In this document: positions 26,257-35,463 of the stretch, piece by piece
How positions within the stretch are numbered: position 1 is the stretch's first letter
How the letters are laid out: the number at the start of each line of letters is the position of its first letter
NCBI RefSeq assembly: GCF_963676475.1
Contig: NZ_OY781107.1
Coordinates: forward strand, 620,001-684,000
Direction: 5' to 3'
Length of the DNA: 64,000 bases
DNA from: an uncultured Celeribacter sp.
Lineage (GTDB): Bacteria > Pseudomonadota > Alphaproteobacteria > Rhodobacterales > Rhodobacteraceae
The notes under the pieces: model-generated
Told to the model about the DNA's origin: nothing
The model's input: only the letters and a program-made list of their open reading frames with translations
Databases searched by the model: none
Position numbers and translations under genes: made by a program

Positions 26257-26527
26257 ACAGACTGAAGACACTGCCGCGAATCCGTTTTCTCAGGTTCCTA
26301 TCGAGATCACGATCTCCGTCGGCAAAGCGCGCCCGCTTGTGAAGGATTTGCTGAAATTGCAAAGCGACAGCATCTTGCCATTGGATCGCAATGTTGAAGA
26401 TCCGGTAGAGCTTTACGTAGGCGATAAACTGATCGCGCGTGGAGAATTGCAGGAGCTGGAGGGCGGGCAAGCCGGTCAATTGGCAGTGCGTCTCATCGAG
26501 GTTGCCGATCTGAAAAACGGGTTGTGA
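26249..26527 (+). CDS. fliN: Flagellar switch protein FliN
   Basis: A 92-residue C-ring protein with the SpoA fold. Diagnostic residues are FSQVPIEITISVGKARPLVK followed by LLKLQSDSILPLDRNVEDPV and the C-terminal VRLIEVADLKNGL. It overlaps the fliH end by eight bases. It is the only C-ring gene in the window; fliM and fliG must be elsewhere. Confidence 0.93.
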   Translation: MVEQTEDTAANPFSQVPIEITISVGKARPLVKDLLKLQSDSILPLDRNVEDPVELYVGDKLIARGELQELEGGQAGQLAVRLIEVADLKNGL

Positions 26528-26533
26528 GCGCTC

Positions 26534-27271
26534 ATGCGGCTTTCTGCACCTTTGCTTCTGCTGGTCGTCAGTTTTTTGGTGATCGGGGAAACGGCCAGCG
26601 CACAGGCCATCACGCTCGATCTCGGTGACGACGGTTCACTTGCAACACGATCCATTCAGCTGTTGCTGCTCATCACGGTGCTCAGCATCGTGCCTGGGAT
26701 CGCCATCACACTGACCTGTTTTCCATTCATCGTGACAGTTTTGTCGATTTTGCGACAAGCCATCGGTCTGCAACAATCGCCCCCGAACATGTTGATGATC
26801 AGCCTCGCGATGTTTCTCACCTATTTTGTGATGGAGCCGGTTTTCACAGAAAGCTGGGCGATCGGCATTCAGCCTTACGTGAACGGCGACATCCCTCTCG
26901 AGCAAGCCTTCCAGCTATCAATTGATCCCTTTCGAGGTTTCATGTCGAACCGGATTGATCCCGATACATTTCAACAGCTCCAAGAGCTTCGCACAGATTT
27001 TAGCGATGTGAACGGTGTGGCCCGCGACGCGCCTCTGTCCCTTTTGGTGCCATCTTTCCTTCTTTCAGAAGTCGAGCGCGCCTTTCAGATCGGCTTTCTC
27101 ATTTTTCTTCCTTTCCTCATTATCGACCTCGTCGTCTCGGCAATCCTGATGTCCATGGGCATGATGATGGTCCCTCCGGCCATTGTTTCCTTGCCCTTCA
27201 AACTGGCCTTTTTCGTTGTCTCTGACGGCTGGGCTTTGATTTCCAGCGCACTGGTTCGCAGCTATTTCTAA
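26534..27271 (+). CDS. fliP: Export gate protein FliP
   Basis: An export-gate membrane protein of 245 residues with a cleavable signal peptide (LLLLVVSFLVIGETASAQA). The signature is ITLTCFPFIVTVLSILRQAI followed by GLQQSPPNMLMISLAMFLT; the C-terminal LVVSAILMSMGMMMVPPAIV is also characteristic. It closes the fliF-fliH-fliN-fliP transcript, which ends at a strong terminator. Confidence 0.96.
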   Translation: MRLSAPLLLLVVSFLVIGETASAQAITLDLGDDGSLATRSIQLLLLITVLSIVPGIAITLTCFPFIVTVLSILRQAIGLQQSPPNMLMISLAMFLTYFVMEPVFTESWAIGIQPYVNGDIPLEQAFQLSIDPFRGFMSNRIDPDTFQQLQELRTDFSDVNGVARDAPLSLLVPSFLLSEVERAFQIGFLIFLPFLIIDLVVSAILMSMGMMMVPPAIVSLPFKLAFFVVSDGWALISSALVRSYF

Positions 27272-27306
27272 GCGGAACAAACACACACACAGACCACTAA
27301 AAAGAG

Positions 27307-27338
27307 AACGCGCCTCCCACACGGGGGCGCGTTTTTTT
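27307..27338 (+). terminator. Rho-independent terminator after fliP
   Basis: Stem AACGCGCCTCC / GGGGGCGCGTT with a short CACAC loop, followed directly by seven T residues. It lies 35 bases after the fliP stop, in the convergent gap with flgI. Confidence 0.9.
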
Positions 27339-27406
27339 CTGGCCAGGGCGTGGGGGCTCCCAATCTAGCCTTCCACTCAGTAGCTCATTTTTGTCCTCGG
27401 TGCGGC

Positions 27407-28510
27407 TTACCGCACCAAGAACTCCGCATGCAGAGCACCTGCAGCTTTAATACTTTTCAGGATGTCGATCATGTCGCGCGGAGACACGCCCAGCGCATTC
27501 AGCCCCGCAATCACTTCTGACAAAGAAGTCCCCTCTCTGACCTCCGCAAGGCCTATGCCTGGCTCTTCCTGAATTGAGGCTTGCGTTCTTGGCACCACCA
27601 CCGTTCCGCCCTCTGAGAAGGGGTTGGGTTGAACCACGAGTGGCTCTTCCTGAATACGCAGCGTCAGGTTGCCCTGGCTCACGGCCACACGTGAAATTCG
27701 CACATCCTCGCCCATCACGATTGTACCGGATCGTTGATCAACCACGACCCGCGCTTTGCGTTCCGGCTGAACAGAAATATTTTCCACCCGCCCCAAGGCA
27801 TGCGCCGGAGATAATTCCTTTGTCGCTTTGATGTCCAAAATCACCGTACCGGCATCAAGCATGCGCGACACCACACGACCGAAATTCTGATTGATCGCAT
27901 TTTCAATTCTCTCTGCGGTCGTGAAATCTGGGTTGCGCAATGCCAGGCGCACCGATTTGAGCTGCGTGAAATCAAAATCAATCTCACGCTCTACACGGGC
28001 GCCAGAAGGAATCACACCTGCCGTCGGGACGCCCTGTACAACAGAGGCACCATCGCCTTCGGCCGAGGCACCGCCAGCAATGACCGTGCCTTGAGCGACG
28101 GCATAGATCTGACCATCGGGGGCATTGAGTGGCGTCATGATAAGGGTGCCGCCCAAGAGACTTTTCGCATCGCCAATCGCCGAAACTGTCACGTCAATTT
28201 TGCCGCCTGTTCGCGAAAACGGGGGCAAGGTTGCCGTCACAAAGACGGCGGCTACGTTTTTAGGACGAAACTGTTCGCCCGTTATATTCACACCGAGACG
28301 CTCAAGAATATTAGACATGATTTCTTCGGTGAAAGGCGCATTTCGAATGCCATCGCCAGTTCCATTCAAACCAACGACAAGACCGTAGCCGACAAGATCG
28401 TTGCCGCGCACACCATCGAATTCAACGAGATCCTTGATCCGAATCGGGTTGGCGACAGCCGGCATCGCCAAGAGAACAGTGAGTAGAAGAGACGTGAGAA
28501 GTTTAAGCAT
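27407..28510 (-). CDS. flgI: P-ring protein FlgI
   Basis: The periplasmic ring protein that forms the rod bushing in peptidoglycan. A 367-residue product with a Sec signal (LLTSLLLTVLLAMPAVA) and family segments IRIKDLVEFDGVRGNDLVGY and VTATLPPFSRTGGKIDVTVS, ending SIKAAGALHAEFLVR. The start shares its base with the flgL stop (TGATG). It is the last gene of flgE-flgK-flgL-flgI; its chaperone flgA is in another operon. Confidence 0.97.
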   Translation of the reverse strand: MLKLLTSLLLTVLLAMPAVANPIRIKDLVEFDGVRGNDLVGYGLVVGLNGTGDGIRNAPFTEEIMSNILERLGVNITGEQFRPKNVAAVFVTATLPPFSRTGGKIDVTVSAIGDAKSLLGGTLIMTPLNAPDGQIYAVAQGTVIAGGASAEGDGASVVQGVPTAGVIPSGARVEREIDFDFTQLKSVRLALRNPDFTTAERIENAINQNFGRVVSRMLDAGTVILDIKATKELSPAHALGRVENISVQPERKARVVVDQRSGTIVMGEDVRISRVAVSQGNLTLRIQEEPLVVQPNPFSEGGTVVVPRTQASIQEEPGIGLAEVREGTSLSEVIAGLNALGVSPRDMIDILKSIKAAGALHAEFLVR

Positions 28511-29517
28511 CAGATGTAATCCGCAAGACTGAGTTGGGACATACGCGCGGTCAGCGTGTAGATGAGTTGAAGTTGCGTCTCCGTTTGAGTCAGCATGGAC
28601 GCGGACTCATAGGGATCCGCCGAAATGATTTCGGATTTGGCCAGTTCATAGGAATAAGTCATTGCACTGTTGGACAGGTTGGCTTCCTCGATACGCGCCT
28701 CAATCGAACCGACTTGCGCCTGGAGATCGGCCAAACCAGCTTGGGCGCCCATCAGCGTTTCACCAGCACTGCGCAGTAGCGAAGCTTGGGCACCAACGTC
28801 GCCTTCGAAAACCCCTTCGTCGACCAGCGAGGCCACGGCCAAGCCCATGAGTGTCTCGCGAATGGAGTCGTTCTGTGCCGTGATCTCCAGTTTTACTTTT
28901 TCATTTTCCCCAAGAGAAAATGGTGACAGAGGATTTGCCGAGCCTTGATAGGCCGTGGTTTCATAACCGCCGCCACTGGACATAAACCAATCGTCGACAA
29001 TCGTCTCAACGTCAGCGACCGTGGTCGCACCCGCAACCGCTGTCATCAATTCACTCATCATGTCATCGGCAGAGATGAGCGCAGTTTTACCAGTTGCCGC
29101 GCCACTCAGAAGCGCGCGGTCGCCAATGCGGGCATTCAACGTCGAAACAACTGCATCAAACCTTGTACGTGCATCTTTCGCGGCAACGGAGACACTTGTC
29201 GCATCAGCGTTCGTCGACGCAGTCAGCAAACTCGAAGAAAGCTTCGCGACATGTGATGAGACTGAGCCAAAACTCGATTGCAATGCCGTCGCAAAGAGGT
29301 CCGCCTCCTGTATCGCAATATCATATGAACCCAATGTCCGCAGAGAACGTTCAATCGACGCCAAGGGGGAGAAATCACCTGAGACCGATGAAGACAGGTC
29401 ATATTTTTCTCCGCTTGCGACCTCGTAATTATATCTATCAAGGTCCTGTTTGGTCTGTGTGGTGATCCTCATGTTGCGAATGGAGGCAGCCATATCGCCG
29501 AAAGAAATCGTGCTCAT
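28510..29517 (-). CDS. flgL: Hook-filament junction protein FlgL
   Basis: FlgL is the second hook-filament adaptor. The 335-residue product has flagellin-like ends: STISFGDMAASIRNMRITTQ at the start with the EVASGEKYD motif, and helical QTETQLQLIYTLTARMSQLS at the end. The preferred start is ATG 29517, behind GAGGAT; TTG 29523 is an alternative. It overlaps flgI by one base and follows flgK closely. Confidence 0.88.
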   Translation of the reverse strand: MSTISFGDMAASIRNMRITTQTKQDLDRYNYEVASGEKYDLSSSVSGDFSPLASIERSLRTLGSYDIAIQEADLFATALQSSFGSVSSHVAKLSSSLLTASTNADATSVSVAAKDARTRFDAVVSTLNARIGDRALLSGAATGKTALISADDMMSELMTAVAGATTVADVETIVDDWFMSSGGGYETTAYQGSANPLSPFSLGENEKVKLEITAQNDSIRETLMGLAVASLVDEGVFEGDVGAQASLLRSAGETLMGAQAGLADLQAQVGSIEARIEEANLSNSAMTYSYELAKSEIISADPYESASMLTQTETQLQLIYTLTARMSQLSLADYI

Positions 29518-29519
29518 CG

Positions 29520-30977
29520 TCAAATCCTCATCAACTGATCCATCAACGCCTCAATCGTTTCGATCACTTTGGCGTTTGCGGCATAGGTCTGTTCGATCAC
29601 CAGGAGCCGCTGCATTTCCTGATCGGTGTCCACACCGTTTTCCATCTCGATAGCCTCAAGAGAGTCGCGTCGGGCAGCGGCATAGGTGAGATCCGCCTCC
29701 GCATTGAGTTGATTGGTCTCTGCCAAGGAATAGATGTCAGCCGCAAATCCCAGCGCCGAACGCTCGATACCCGTCAATCCGCCCGAAGCAGCCACACGCG
29801 ACTTTTTTAAAGCCTCCGCCAAAGAATTCAGGATGGTGGCATCGCCCTGGTCGCCTTCTGCAAGGGCGCCAAGCCCATCGCGAAGTTTCCAAAGATCGCC
29901 CCCTTGGTCCGGGTCGACTAACGCAGTTACAGAAATTCGGCCCGCCAGGCCCTCTTCGTTCAAGGCATCAAAGGCCAGACCATCATCTGTGAACAGACCC
30001 GCATCGCCCGATGACAATGTCGGGTCGGCGTCAGGTGTCTGGAAACGCTCGATCAGGTCGCGCGCAAGTGCGTCGAGTTCCACCTGAGCTTTGGGCGCCA
30101 AAACATCCCGAACTTCAAAAAGGCCAGCAAGCTTGCCCCCAGCAATGGGACCGTTTTCTGCGCTTGTAGGCATATCCAAACCGTTGATCGTCAGGCCCGA
30201 CAGGGCACCTCCGGAAACGGTCATGTCGGGCGTGATGATCGGGGTTTGGGTAAACCCGATGGTGGCTGCTTTGGAGTCGACCAGAAATGCCCCGCCATTT
30301 GTATAGAGGGCAATCATTCCGTTATCTTTTTCGACTTCATTCAGAGGGATGATTTCGGAGATTTGATCCACCAAAATCTGGCGTTGATCCATCAGGCCAT
30401 TTGCATCGTAACCCTGGGTGATCTGTTTCTGAATTGCGACATTGAGATCGACGACTTGCTGTAACGCGGAATTCAGGAAATCGACGGTCTGCGCGATTTC
30501 CTTATCCGCCGCCATCCGGGTGTCCATGATACCCTCCGACGCACTGTTGATCTGCTGGACCACATCTGTGGCAGCGTCCAGAACCGTGGCCAGTCGCGCC
30601 TCGGAATCCGGGCGACTGGCCGCTTCGATCAGAGCCGTTTCAAGACCCGTGATCCGTCCAGCGATGGAATCCTTTTCATCGGCCTGTCCCATCGCAGCGG
30701 CATAGGAATCGTAGAAATCGGCTCTCGTATTTTCGAGAGCGGCTTCTGCATTCGCATAGCGCCGCTCTCCTGTCACGACCGGATCGTGATACCTGGTGAC
30801 ACCGACGACGGAAACGCCTGACCCGGTTCTGCTCAGTTGTTGCGAGGTTAACTCGATTTCTCGTTTGCCATACCCTTCGGTCATCGCATTGGCGACGTTG
30901 GAGGACACGACATCCGCCGCACGCGACACAGCATTCAGGCCACTCAAGGCATTTGAAAGGGCCGAAGAAATACTCAT
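29520..30977 (-). CDS. flgK: Hook-associated protein FlgK
   Basis: The first hook-filament junction protein, 485 residues. The N terminus ISSALSNALSGLNAVSRAAD leads into VVSSNVANAMTEGYGKREIE, the axial protein signature. The FlgK-specific GYDANGLMDQRQILVDQISE lies near residues 195-215. The C-terminal LLVIEQTYAANAKVIETIEA is the typical helical tail. It lies between flgE and flgL in the usual order. Confidence 0.95.
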   Translation of the reverse strand: MSISSALSNALSGLNAVSRAADVVSSNVANAMTEGYGKREIELTSQQLSRTGSGVSVVGVTRYHDPVVTGERRYANAEAALENTRADFYDSYAAAMGQADEKDSIAGRITGLETALIEAASRPDSEARLATVLDAATDVVQQINSASEGIMDTRMAADKEIAQTVDFLNSALQQVVDLNVAIQKQITQGYDANGLMDQRQILVDQISEIIPLNEVEKDNGMIALYTNGGAFLVDSKAATIGFTQTPIITPDMTVSGGALSGLTINGLDMPTSAENGPIAGGKLAGLFEVRDVLAPKAQVELDALARDLIERFQTPDADPTLSSGDAGLFTDDGLAFDALNEEGLAGRISVTALVDPDQGGDLWKLRDGLGALAEGDQGDATILNSLAEALKKSRVAASGGLTGIERSALGFAADIYSLAETNQLNAEADLTYAAARRDSLEAIEMENGVDTDQEMQRLLVIEQTYAANAKVIETIEALMDQLMRI

Positions 30978-31008
30978 GTCTCAGTCTCCTACGCTGTTGC
31001 CAAAGGCG

Positions 31009-32304
31009 TTAACGTTTGATGTTCGTCGTCTCCTGCAGCATCTCATCGACAGTCTGGATGACCTTCGCATTCGACGAATAGGCCCGTTGCGTTTGGATCA
31101 GGTCGGTCAGTTCCGCGGCCACATCGGTGGCAGATCCCTCACGTGCAAAGCCTTCGATCGTACCGGTCGGGCCGTCACCAGCATCCCACAAGAAGAAGGA
31201 ACCGGAGTCTGGCGATACCTGATAAGTCTGGTTGCCCAGAGAGGTCAGGCCATTGGGGTTCGGAACGTCCACCAGCGGGATTTGATAGATCACGCGGGTA
31301 AAACCGGTATCGTAGGTTGCCGTGATATAGCCGCCGTCGTCGATCTCTACCGAAGTCAGGTTACCAACGGGCGAACCGTCTTTGGTGATCGAGGTGGGCG
31401 CAAACCCGTCAGACAGCTGGGTGAGACCATTGGTGTCGCCCGGTTTGCCGATGGTCATTTCGATCGGGCCACCCGCAACGGTCAGAGCCAGGGTGCCTGC
31501 CCCCGAATCATAGGTTGCAGATGCCGGGTTGTTGACGGTCGGAGTGACGGTCGAAAGCGTGCCGCCTGCGCCGCGCGTATCATCGAACACCAGATCATAT
31601 TCGCCGATAATGACACCACCGGATGCGGTGTCCGTGATGGTCATGGTCCAGCTGTTCGGCGTGCCAAGATCAGGGGTAAAAGTGATGTCCAGCGCTTCGG
31701 AGGTACCGAGGTTGCCGAAATATTCAACGGAAGCTGGCAAAGCGGTAGTCGCACCTTCTGCGGGCAGGTTCACACCGAGGTTGATTTTGGTGGTCGGATC
31801 ACCGGCCGTCTGGTTGGAATTGATGACCACGGGTTCAAGCCCCGTCATCGTGTCGCGTGCATAAGTGGCGATGGACCCATCCGCCTCGGCCGGCCACCCA
31901 AGCAGAACAAGGCCAGAGGATGTTTTCAGAATACCATCCGCATCCGTATGAAACGATCCGGTGGTGGTCATCATCAAGGGTTGATCGCCCATGTTGCCAT
32001 CGAGCGAAACTTCGGTGGTCACGGGAAGGAAGCCGCCATCTGCCACCGCAATGTCAGTCGCATTCGAAGTCGAAATCAGCGGGCCTTGTTCATCGATCAA
32101 GCGAGTCGTGCTCGCCCGGACACCGCCTGCGGTATAGGTGCCCGTGTTCGCAGAATTTGAAATCACGAAGGATTCGAAATCCGTTGAGGCCCGTTTGTAA
32201 CCGTATGTCCCTGAATTGGCGATGTTATCGGAAATCGTGGCAAGACGTGTCGCGTTTGCGGCAAGGCCGGCAACACCGGCATTTAGAGAGGAAGAAATCG
32301 ACAT
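31009..32304 (-). CDS. flgE: Flagellar hook protein FlgE
   Basis: The hook subunit, 431 residues. ATG 32304 gives MSISSSLNAGVAGLAANATR followed by SDNIANSGTYGYKRASTDFE. Eighteen in-frame codons upstream have no family similarity and overlap the promoter box. The middle domains are beta-rich; the C-terminal VAAELTDLIQTQRAYSSNAK and QTVDEMLQETTNIKR close the protein. AAAGGCGCTACCCCT precedes the start. It heads flgE-flgK-flgL-flgI. Confidence 0.95.
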   Translation of the reverse strand: MSISSSLNAGVAGLAANATRLATISDNIANSGTYGYKRASTDFESFVISNSANTGTYTAGGVRASTTRLIDEQGPLISTSNATDIAVADGGFLPVTTEVSLDGNMGDQPLMMTTTGSFHTDADGILKTSSGLVLLGWPAEADGSIATYARDTMTGLEPVVINSNQTAGDPTTKINLGVNLPAEGATTALPASVEYFGNLGTSEALDITFTPDLGTPNSWTMTITDTASGGVIIGEYDLVFDDTRGAGGTLSTVTPTVNNPASATYDSGAGTLALTVAGGPIEMTIGKPGDTNGLTQLSDGFAPTSITKDGSPVGNLTSVEIDDGGYITATYDTGFTRVIYQIPLVDVPNPNGLTSLGNQTYQVSPDSGSFFLWDAGDGPTGTIEGFAREGSATDVAAELTDLIQTQRAYSSNAKVIQTVDEMLQETTNIKR

Positions 32305-32364
32305 AGGGGTAGCGCCTTTCTGCTGCTGAGACCCAAAAACTGGCCTCAGCATGCACAATTAGAC

Positions 32365-32379
32365 TTAACGGCTCCCTAA
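32365..32379. promoter_or_regulatory. CtrA-like box upstream of flgE
   Basis: On the minus strand TTAG-N7-TTAAG (spacer GGAGCCG), 61-75 bases ahead of the flgE start. It lies in the 90-base gap between flgE and the end of motB. The second half-site is perfect and the first differs by one base from TTAA. Confidence 0.5.
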
Positions 32380-32394
32380 CGCTTAAAATGCGAT

Positions 32395-33231
32395 CTATTT
32401 GCCGGGCTGTTTGCGCAGCAAAACGATCTCAACACGGTTGTTGCGCACCGCCATCGGGTTGCCGACAGCGGGCTTTCGGTCCGCATAACCGGTAACACGC
32501 TGAATACGTTTCGCCGGGGTGCCATTCTCTTCCAGAAGCAACCGCACCTGATCTGCCCGCTGGGTGGACAATCCCCAAACCGGATTATCGGCCACCACCA
32601 GAGGTTGCGACTGTACATAGCCGGTGATGGCAATTTCGTTGCGAACGATCTTGAAAACTTCCGATAGCATTTCGATCAGCAAAGACAGCACTTCGGAAGG
32701 CTCTGAGGTCCTGTTTGCAAACAAGGGTTCCTCATCGAGATCATGCAACTCGATGATCAGCCCCTCATCCGTGACTCGCGTCACGATATGGCGCATCGCC
32801 TCATCCGCCGCCATGCTTTCCCCGCTGAAGGCGGTTAAAAGTTCCTGCACTTCGGCGAATGCTTTGGCTTCCAGGGCCTCCGCAGTTTCTTCATCTTCCG
32901 TGGAATCTGTTTTTCCGGCGCCACTGTCCGTATTTGACGCACCTGTGCCGTTTTGCGACAGCGTTTCCTCGGTAAAAACGGAATCTCCGCCAAAAGAGCC
33001 GTCTCCGCCACCGGAAATCCGGTTCACGGGTATGGTTGGATTAAAGTAATCCGCAAGCCCTTTGCGTTGCTTTTCCGTTGTCGCATTCAGCAACCACATC
33101 AAAAGAAAAAAGGCCATCATTGCGGTCACGAAGTCAGCGTAGGCCACCTTCCACGCACCCCCATGGTGTCCGCCACCAGCGATGACTTTCTTTTTCTTGA
33201 TGATAATGGGAGCGTTCCCTTTACCGCTCAT
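32395..33231 (-). CDS. motB: Flagellar stator protein MotB
   Basis: The stator subunit that anchors MotA to peptidoglycan. The 278-residue product has a basic N terminus (IIIKKKKVIAGGGHHGGAWK), one membrane helix with the proton-carrying Asp in VAYADFVTAMMAFFLLMWLL, an acidic linker, and a C-terminal OmpA-like domain with TAITGYVQSQ-type strand, LSTQRADQVRLLLEENG and PMAVRNNRVEIVLL. Some classic OmpA-domain residues are replaced, as is usual in alphaproteobacterial MotB. It is transcribed towards flgE but lies apart from motA. Confidence 0.9.
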   Translation of the reverse strand: MSGKGNAPIIIKKKKVIAGGGHHGGAWKVAYADFVTAMMAFFLLMWLLNATTEKQRKGLADYFNPTIPVNRISGGGDGSFGGDSVFTEETLSQNGTGASNTDSGAGKTDSTEDEETAEALEAKAFAEVQELLTAFSGESMAADEAMRHIVTRVTDEGLIIELHDLDEEPLFANRTSEPSEVLSLLIEMLSEVFKIVRNEIAITGYVQSQPLVVADNPVWGLSTQRADQVRLLLEENGTPAKRIQRVTGYADRKPAVGNPMAVRNNRVEIVLLRKQPGK

Positions 33232-33585
33232 GTCACCACCTCATTTTTCACCCGGCTCCAGAGGTAGCAGCAACGCCTAAACACCAGCTTAACTTATAAA
33301 ATTGTCCTAACATTCCCGCGTAGAACCAAGTCCAGATACCAGTGCGGAGTCCGAGACCTTTAACAGTATTCTCATTTCCACACCAAATCGGTCCGCCTTC
33401 GCCGAGGAGAGGCGTTTCGCAGGAGAGGCTCAATAACAATCTGGTGAGAACGGCCACAGGCAGATGAAAATACCACAATTCTTAAAGTTTACTCTTTTTG
33501 TCGACTTACTTCCTTGCTATCGGAACCGTAACGCAAACGTCCTGAACCGCCCCCCCTCACGGACCAACACATAAAGAGACCTGAT
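33232..33585. other. 354-base non-coding region between motB and siderophore operon
   Basis: This divergent gap must hold promoters for motB (-) and the iron operon (+). Near motB a degenerate CtrA-like box is visible at 33278-33292 (minus strand TTAA-N7-TTTA). No confident Fur, Irr or RirA operator and no riboswitch core could be recognised on the operon side, although iron control would be expected. Confidence 0.5.
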
Positions 33586-34485
33586 ATGATCGGACCTATT
33601 CTGAAAGCCCTGCCAGCATTTGCGATGGGACTTATCGCGCTTCCTGCCGTTGCGACCGACCTGACGACGGTTTCCGGCCCGGTCACCATCAATGAACGCC
33701 CAGAAACGGTGATCTCTTTCGATGTTGGCACGCTCGATACACTCAACGCCCTTGGTGTCGATGTAGCCGGTCTGACGCAGCCTATGCTTGTCCCGGCACT
33801 GGCCGCGCTCGACGATGGATCGCGCAGCAATATCGGCACTCTGTTCGAGCCCGACTACGAACAGGTTTTTGCGCTGTCCCCTGATCTCATTTTTGCAGGC
33901 CCCCGGACCGCACCGCAAATTGCGAAACTGACCCAAATTGCGCCCACTGTCGACATGAGTCCCTTTTCCGATAACCTCGAAGACGTCGTCATCACACAGA
34001 CGCGCGAATTGGGCGACCTCTTTGGCAAATCCGCAGAAGCTCAGGCTTTGACGGATCACCTGAGCGCGTCTCTGGAAGAATTGCGCGGGCTGACCGAAAC
34101 AGCCGGCAAAGGCCTTATCGTCATGACAAACGGTCCGAAAATCTCTGCCTTCGGCTCCGGGTCGCGCTTTGGCTGGGTGCACAGCACGCTCGGCATCGCG
34201 CCCCTGATCGAAAATGTCGAGGCGCAAACCCATGGTGAAGCGATCAGTTTTGAATTTCTGCATGAGGCCAATCCCGATTGGCTGATTGTCTTTGACCGCA
34301 CCCGTGCCACCAATGGCGATGGCCCGAAGGCCGAAGAAACCCTCGACAATGAATTGGTGGCTCAAACCACAGCGATGCAAAAAGGGCAGGTGATCTACGT
34401 CCACCCCGCCGATTTCTACATCGCAACGACTGGTGTGCGTTCGCTTCAGGACACCGTCGACCAGTTCATCGCAGCGTTCAAGTAA
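33586..34485 (+). CDS. Siderophore ABC transporter, substrate-binding protein
   Basis: A 299-residue periplasmic protein of the FatB/VctP/CeuE group, which binds ferric siderophores, often catecholates. A Sec signal (LKALPAFAMGLIALPAVA) is followed by two lobes: ETVISFDVGTLDTLNALGVD in the first and IVMTNGPKISAFGSGSRFGW opening the second. The ending YIATTGVRSLQDTVDQF also fits the family. It starts the four-gene importer; no receptor or siderophore synthesis gene is nearby, so the ligand cannot be named. Confidence 0.85.
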   Translation: MIGPILKALPAFAMGLIALPAVATDLTTVSGPVTINERPETVISFDVGTLDTLNALGVDVAGLTQPMLVPALAALDDGSRSNIGTLFEPDYEQVFALSPDLIFAGPRTAPQIAKLTQIAPTVDMSPFSDNLEDVVITQTRELGDLFGKSAEAQALTDHLSASLEELRGLTETAGKGLIVMTNGPKISAFGSGSRFGWVHSTLGIAPLIENVEAQTHGEAISFEFLHEANPDWLIVFDRTRATNGDGPKAEETLDNELVAQTTAMQKGQVIYVHPADFYIATTGVRSLQDTVDQFIAAFK

Positions 34486-34491
34486 CCGCTC

Positions 34492-35463
34492 GTGCGCAGC
34501 GTTTCTCTTCATATGCTGCTTGCGTTGGCCTGCGTTCTCGCGCTGGCGGTGATGAGCCTGTTCATCGGCGTTGCGAACATGGATCTATCGGCCGTGCTGC
34601 AGGGTGACGGAGAAGATACGCTGATCCTTATGGCCAGTCGCATTCCGCGGACCATTTCCCTTATTCTGACCGGCACCTCGCTTGCGATTGCCGGTCTCAT
34701 CTTTCAGATGCTGACTCGCAACAAATTCGTCGAACCCTCGACCGCTGGCACAGCCGAAAGCGCGGGTCTGGGTCTGTTGATTGCAGTCTTCTTTTTCCCC
34801 GCCGCGCCACTTTTGATCAAAATGGTCATTGCCGCAATTTGCGCCATCGCAGGCACCCTGTTGTTCTTGCAGCTCCTCAATCGCCTCCCCCCTCATGAGC
34901 CACTTCTGGTGCCTCTGGTCGGGCTGATGCTCGGCGGGGTGATTGGAGCGGTTGGGACGTTCTTTGCCTACAATGCGGATCTTTTGCAGTATCTGAGCAT
35001 CTGGACGACGGGTGAATTTTCCGGCGTGTTACGCGGTCGCTATGAGATTCTCTGGGTGACCGGAGTGCTTGCCATACTGGGCTATCTCTATGCGGATCAG
35101 TTTTCGATCATCGGACTTGGGCACGACACATCGGTGACACTGGGGCTCAACTACAGGACCGTCATGTGGCTGGGTCTGATCATTGTTTCGGTGATCACAG
35201 CCGTTGTGGTTGTCAGCGTCGGGACAATCCCTTTTCTGGGCCTGATCGTGCCGAATATCGTGAGCCGGATCGTGGGCGACAATCTTCGCATCGCTGTGCC
35301 CTGGGCCGCCAGCCTAGGAGCAGGTTCTTTGTTGGTCTGCGACATGATCGGGCGCGTGATCCGACATCCTTATGAGATTCCGATTGGCACGATTTTTGGT
35401 GTTTTGGGATCTCTGGTGTTTCTTTACCTTCTGTTGGGGCGCAAAAGCCATGCCGTCCGATAG
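34492..35463 (+). CDS. Siderophore ABC transporter permease 1
   Basis: A 323-residue FecCD-family permease with about nine hydrophobic segments. The conserved SRIPRTISLILTGTSLAIAG near residues 43-62 and GTIPFLGLIVPNIVSRIVGD near 243-262 are typical; the latter is the ATPase-coupling loop. The start is GTG 34492, six bases after the binding-protein stop. It overlaps the second permease by 14 bases. Confidence 0.9.
   Translation: MRSVSLHMLLALACVLALAVMSLFIGVANMDLSAVLQGDGEDTLILMASRIPRTISLILTGTSLAIAGLIFQMLTRNKFVEPSTAGTAESAGLGLLIAVFFFPAAPLLIKMVIAAICAIAGTLLFLQLLNRLPPHEPLLVPLVGLMLGGVIGAVGTFFAYNADLLQYLSIWTTGEFSGVLRGRYEILWVTGVLAILGYLYADQFSIIGLGHDTSVTLGLNYRTVMWLGLIIVSVITAVVVVSVGTIPFLGLIVPNIVSRIVGDNLRIAVPWAASLGAGSLLVCDMIGRVIRHPYEIPIGTIFGVLGSLVFLYLLLGRKSHAVR

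Noticed and set aside
30796..32160. 454-codon open frame antisense to flgK start and flgE
   Set aside because: It is a shadow of high codon bias in flgE; the product is Arg/Gly/Cys-rich, without any family motif, while the opposite strand encodes complete FlgK and FlgE proteins.
33300..33585. Possible riboswitch or Fur box before the siderophore operon
   Set aside because: Hairpin-like GC segments are present, but neither a cobalamin box nor a convincing Fur, Irr or RirA palindrome could be traced.
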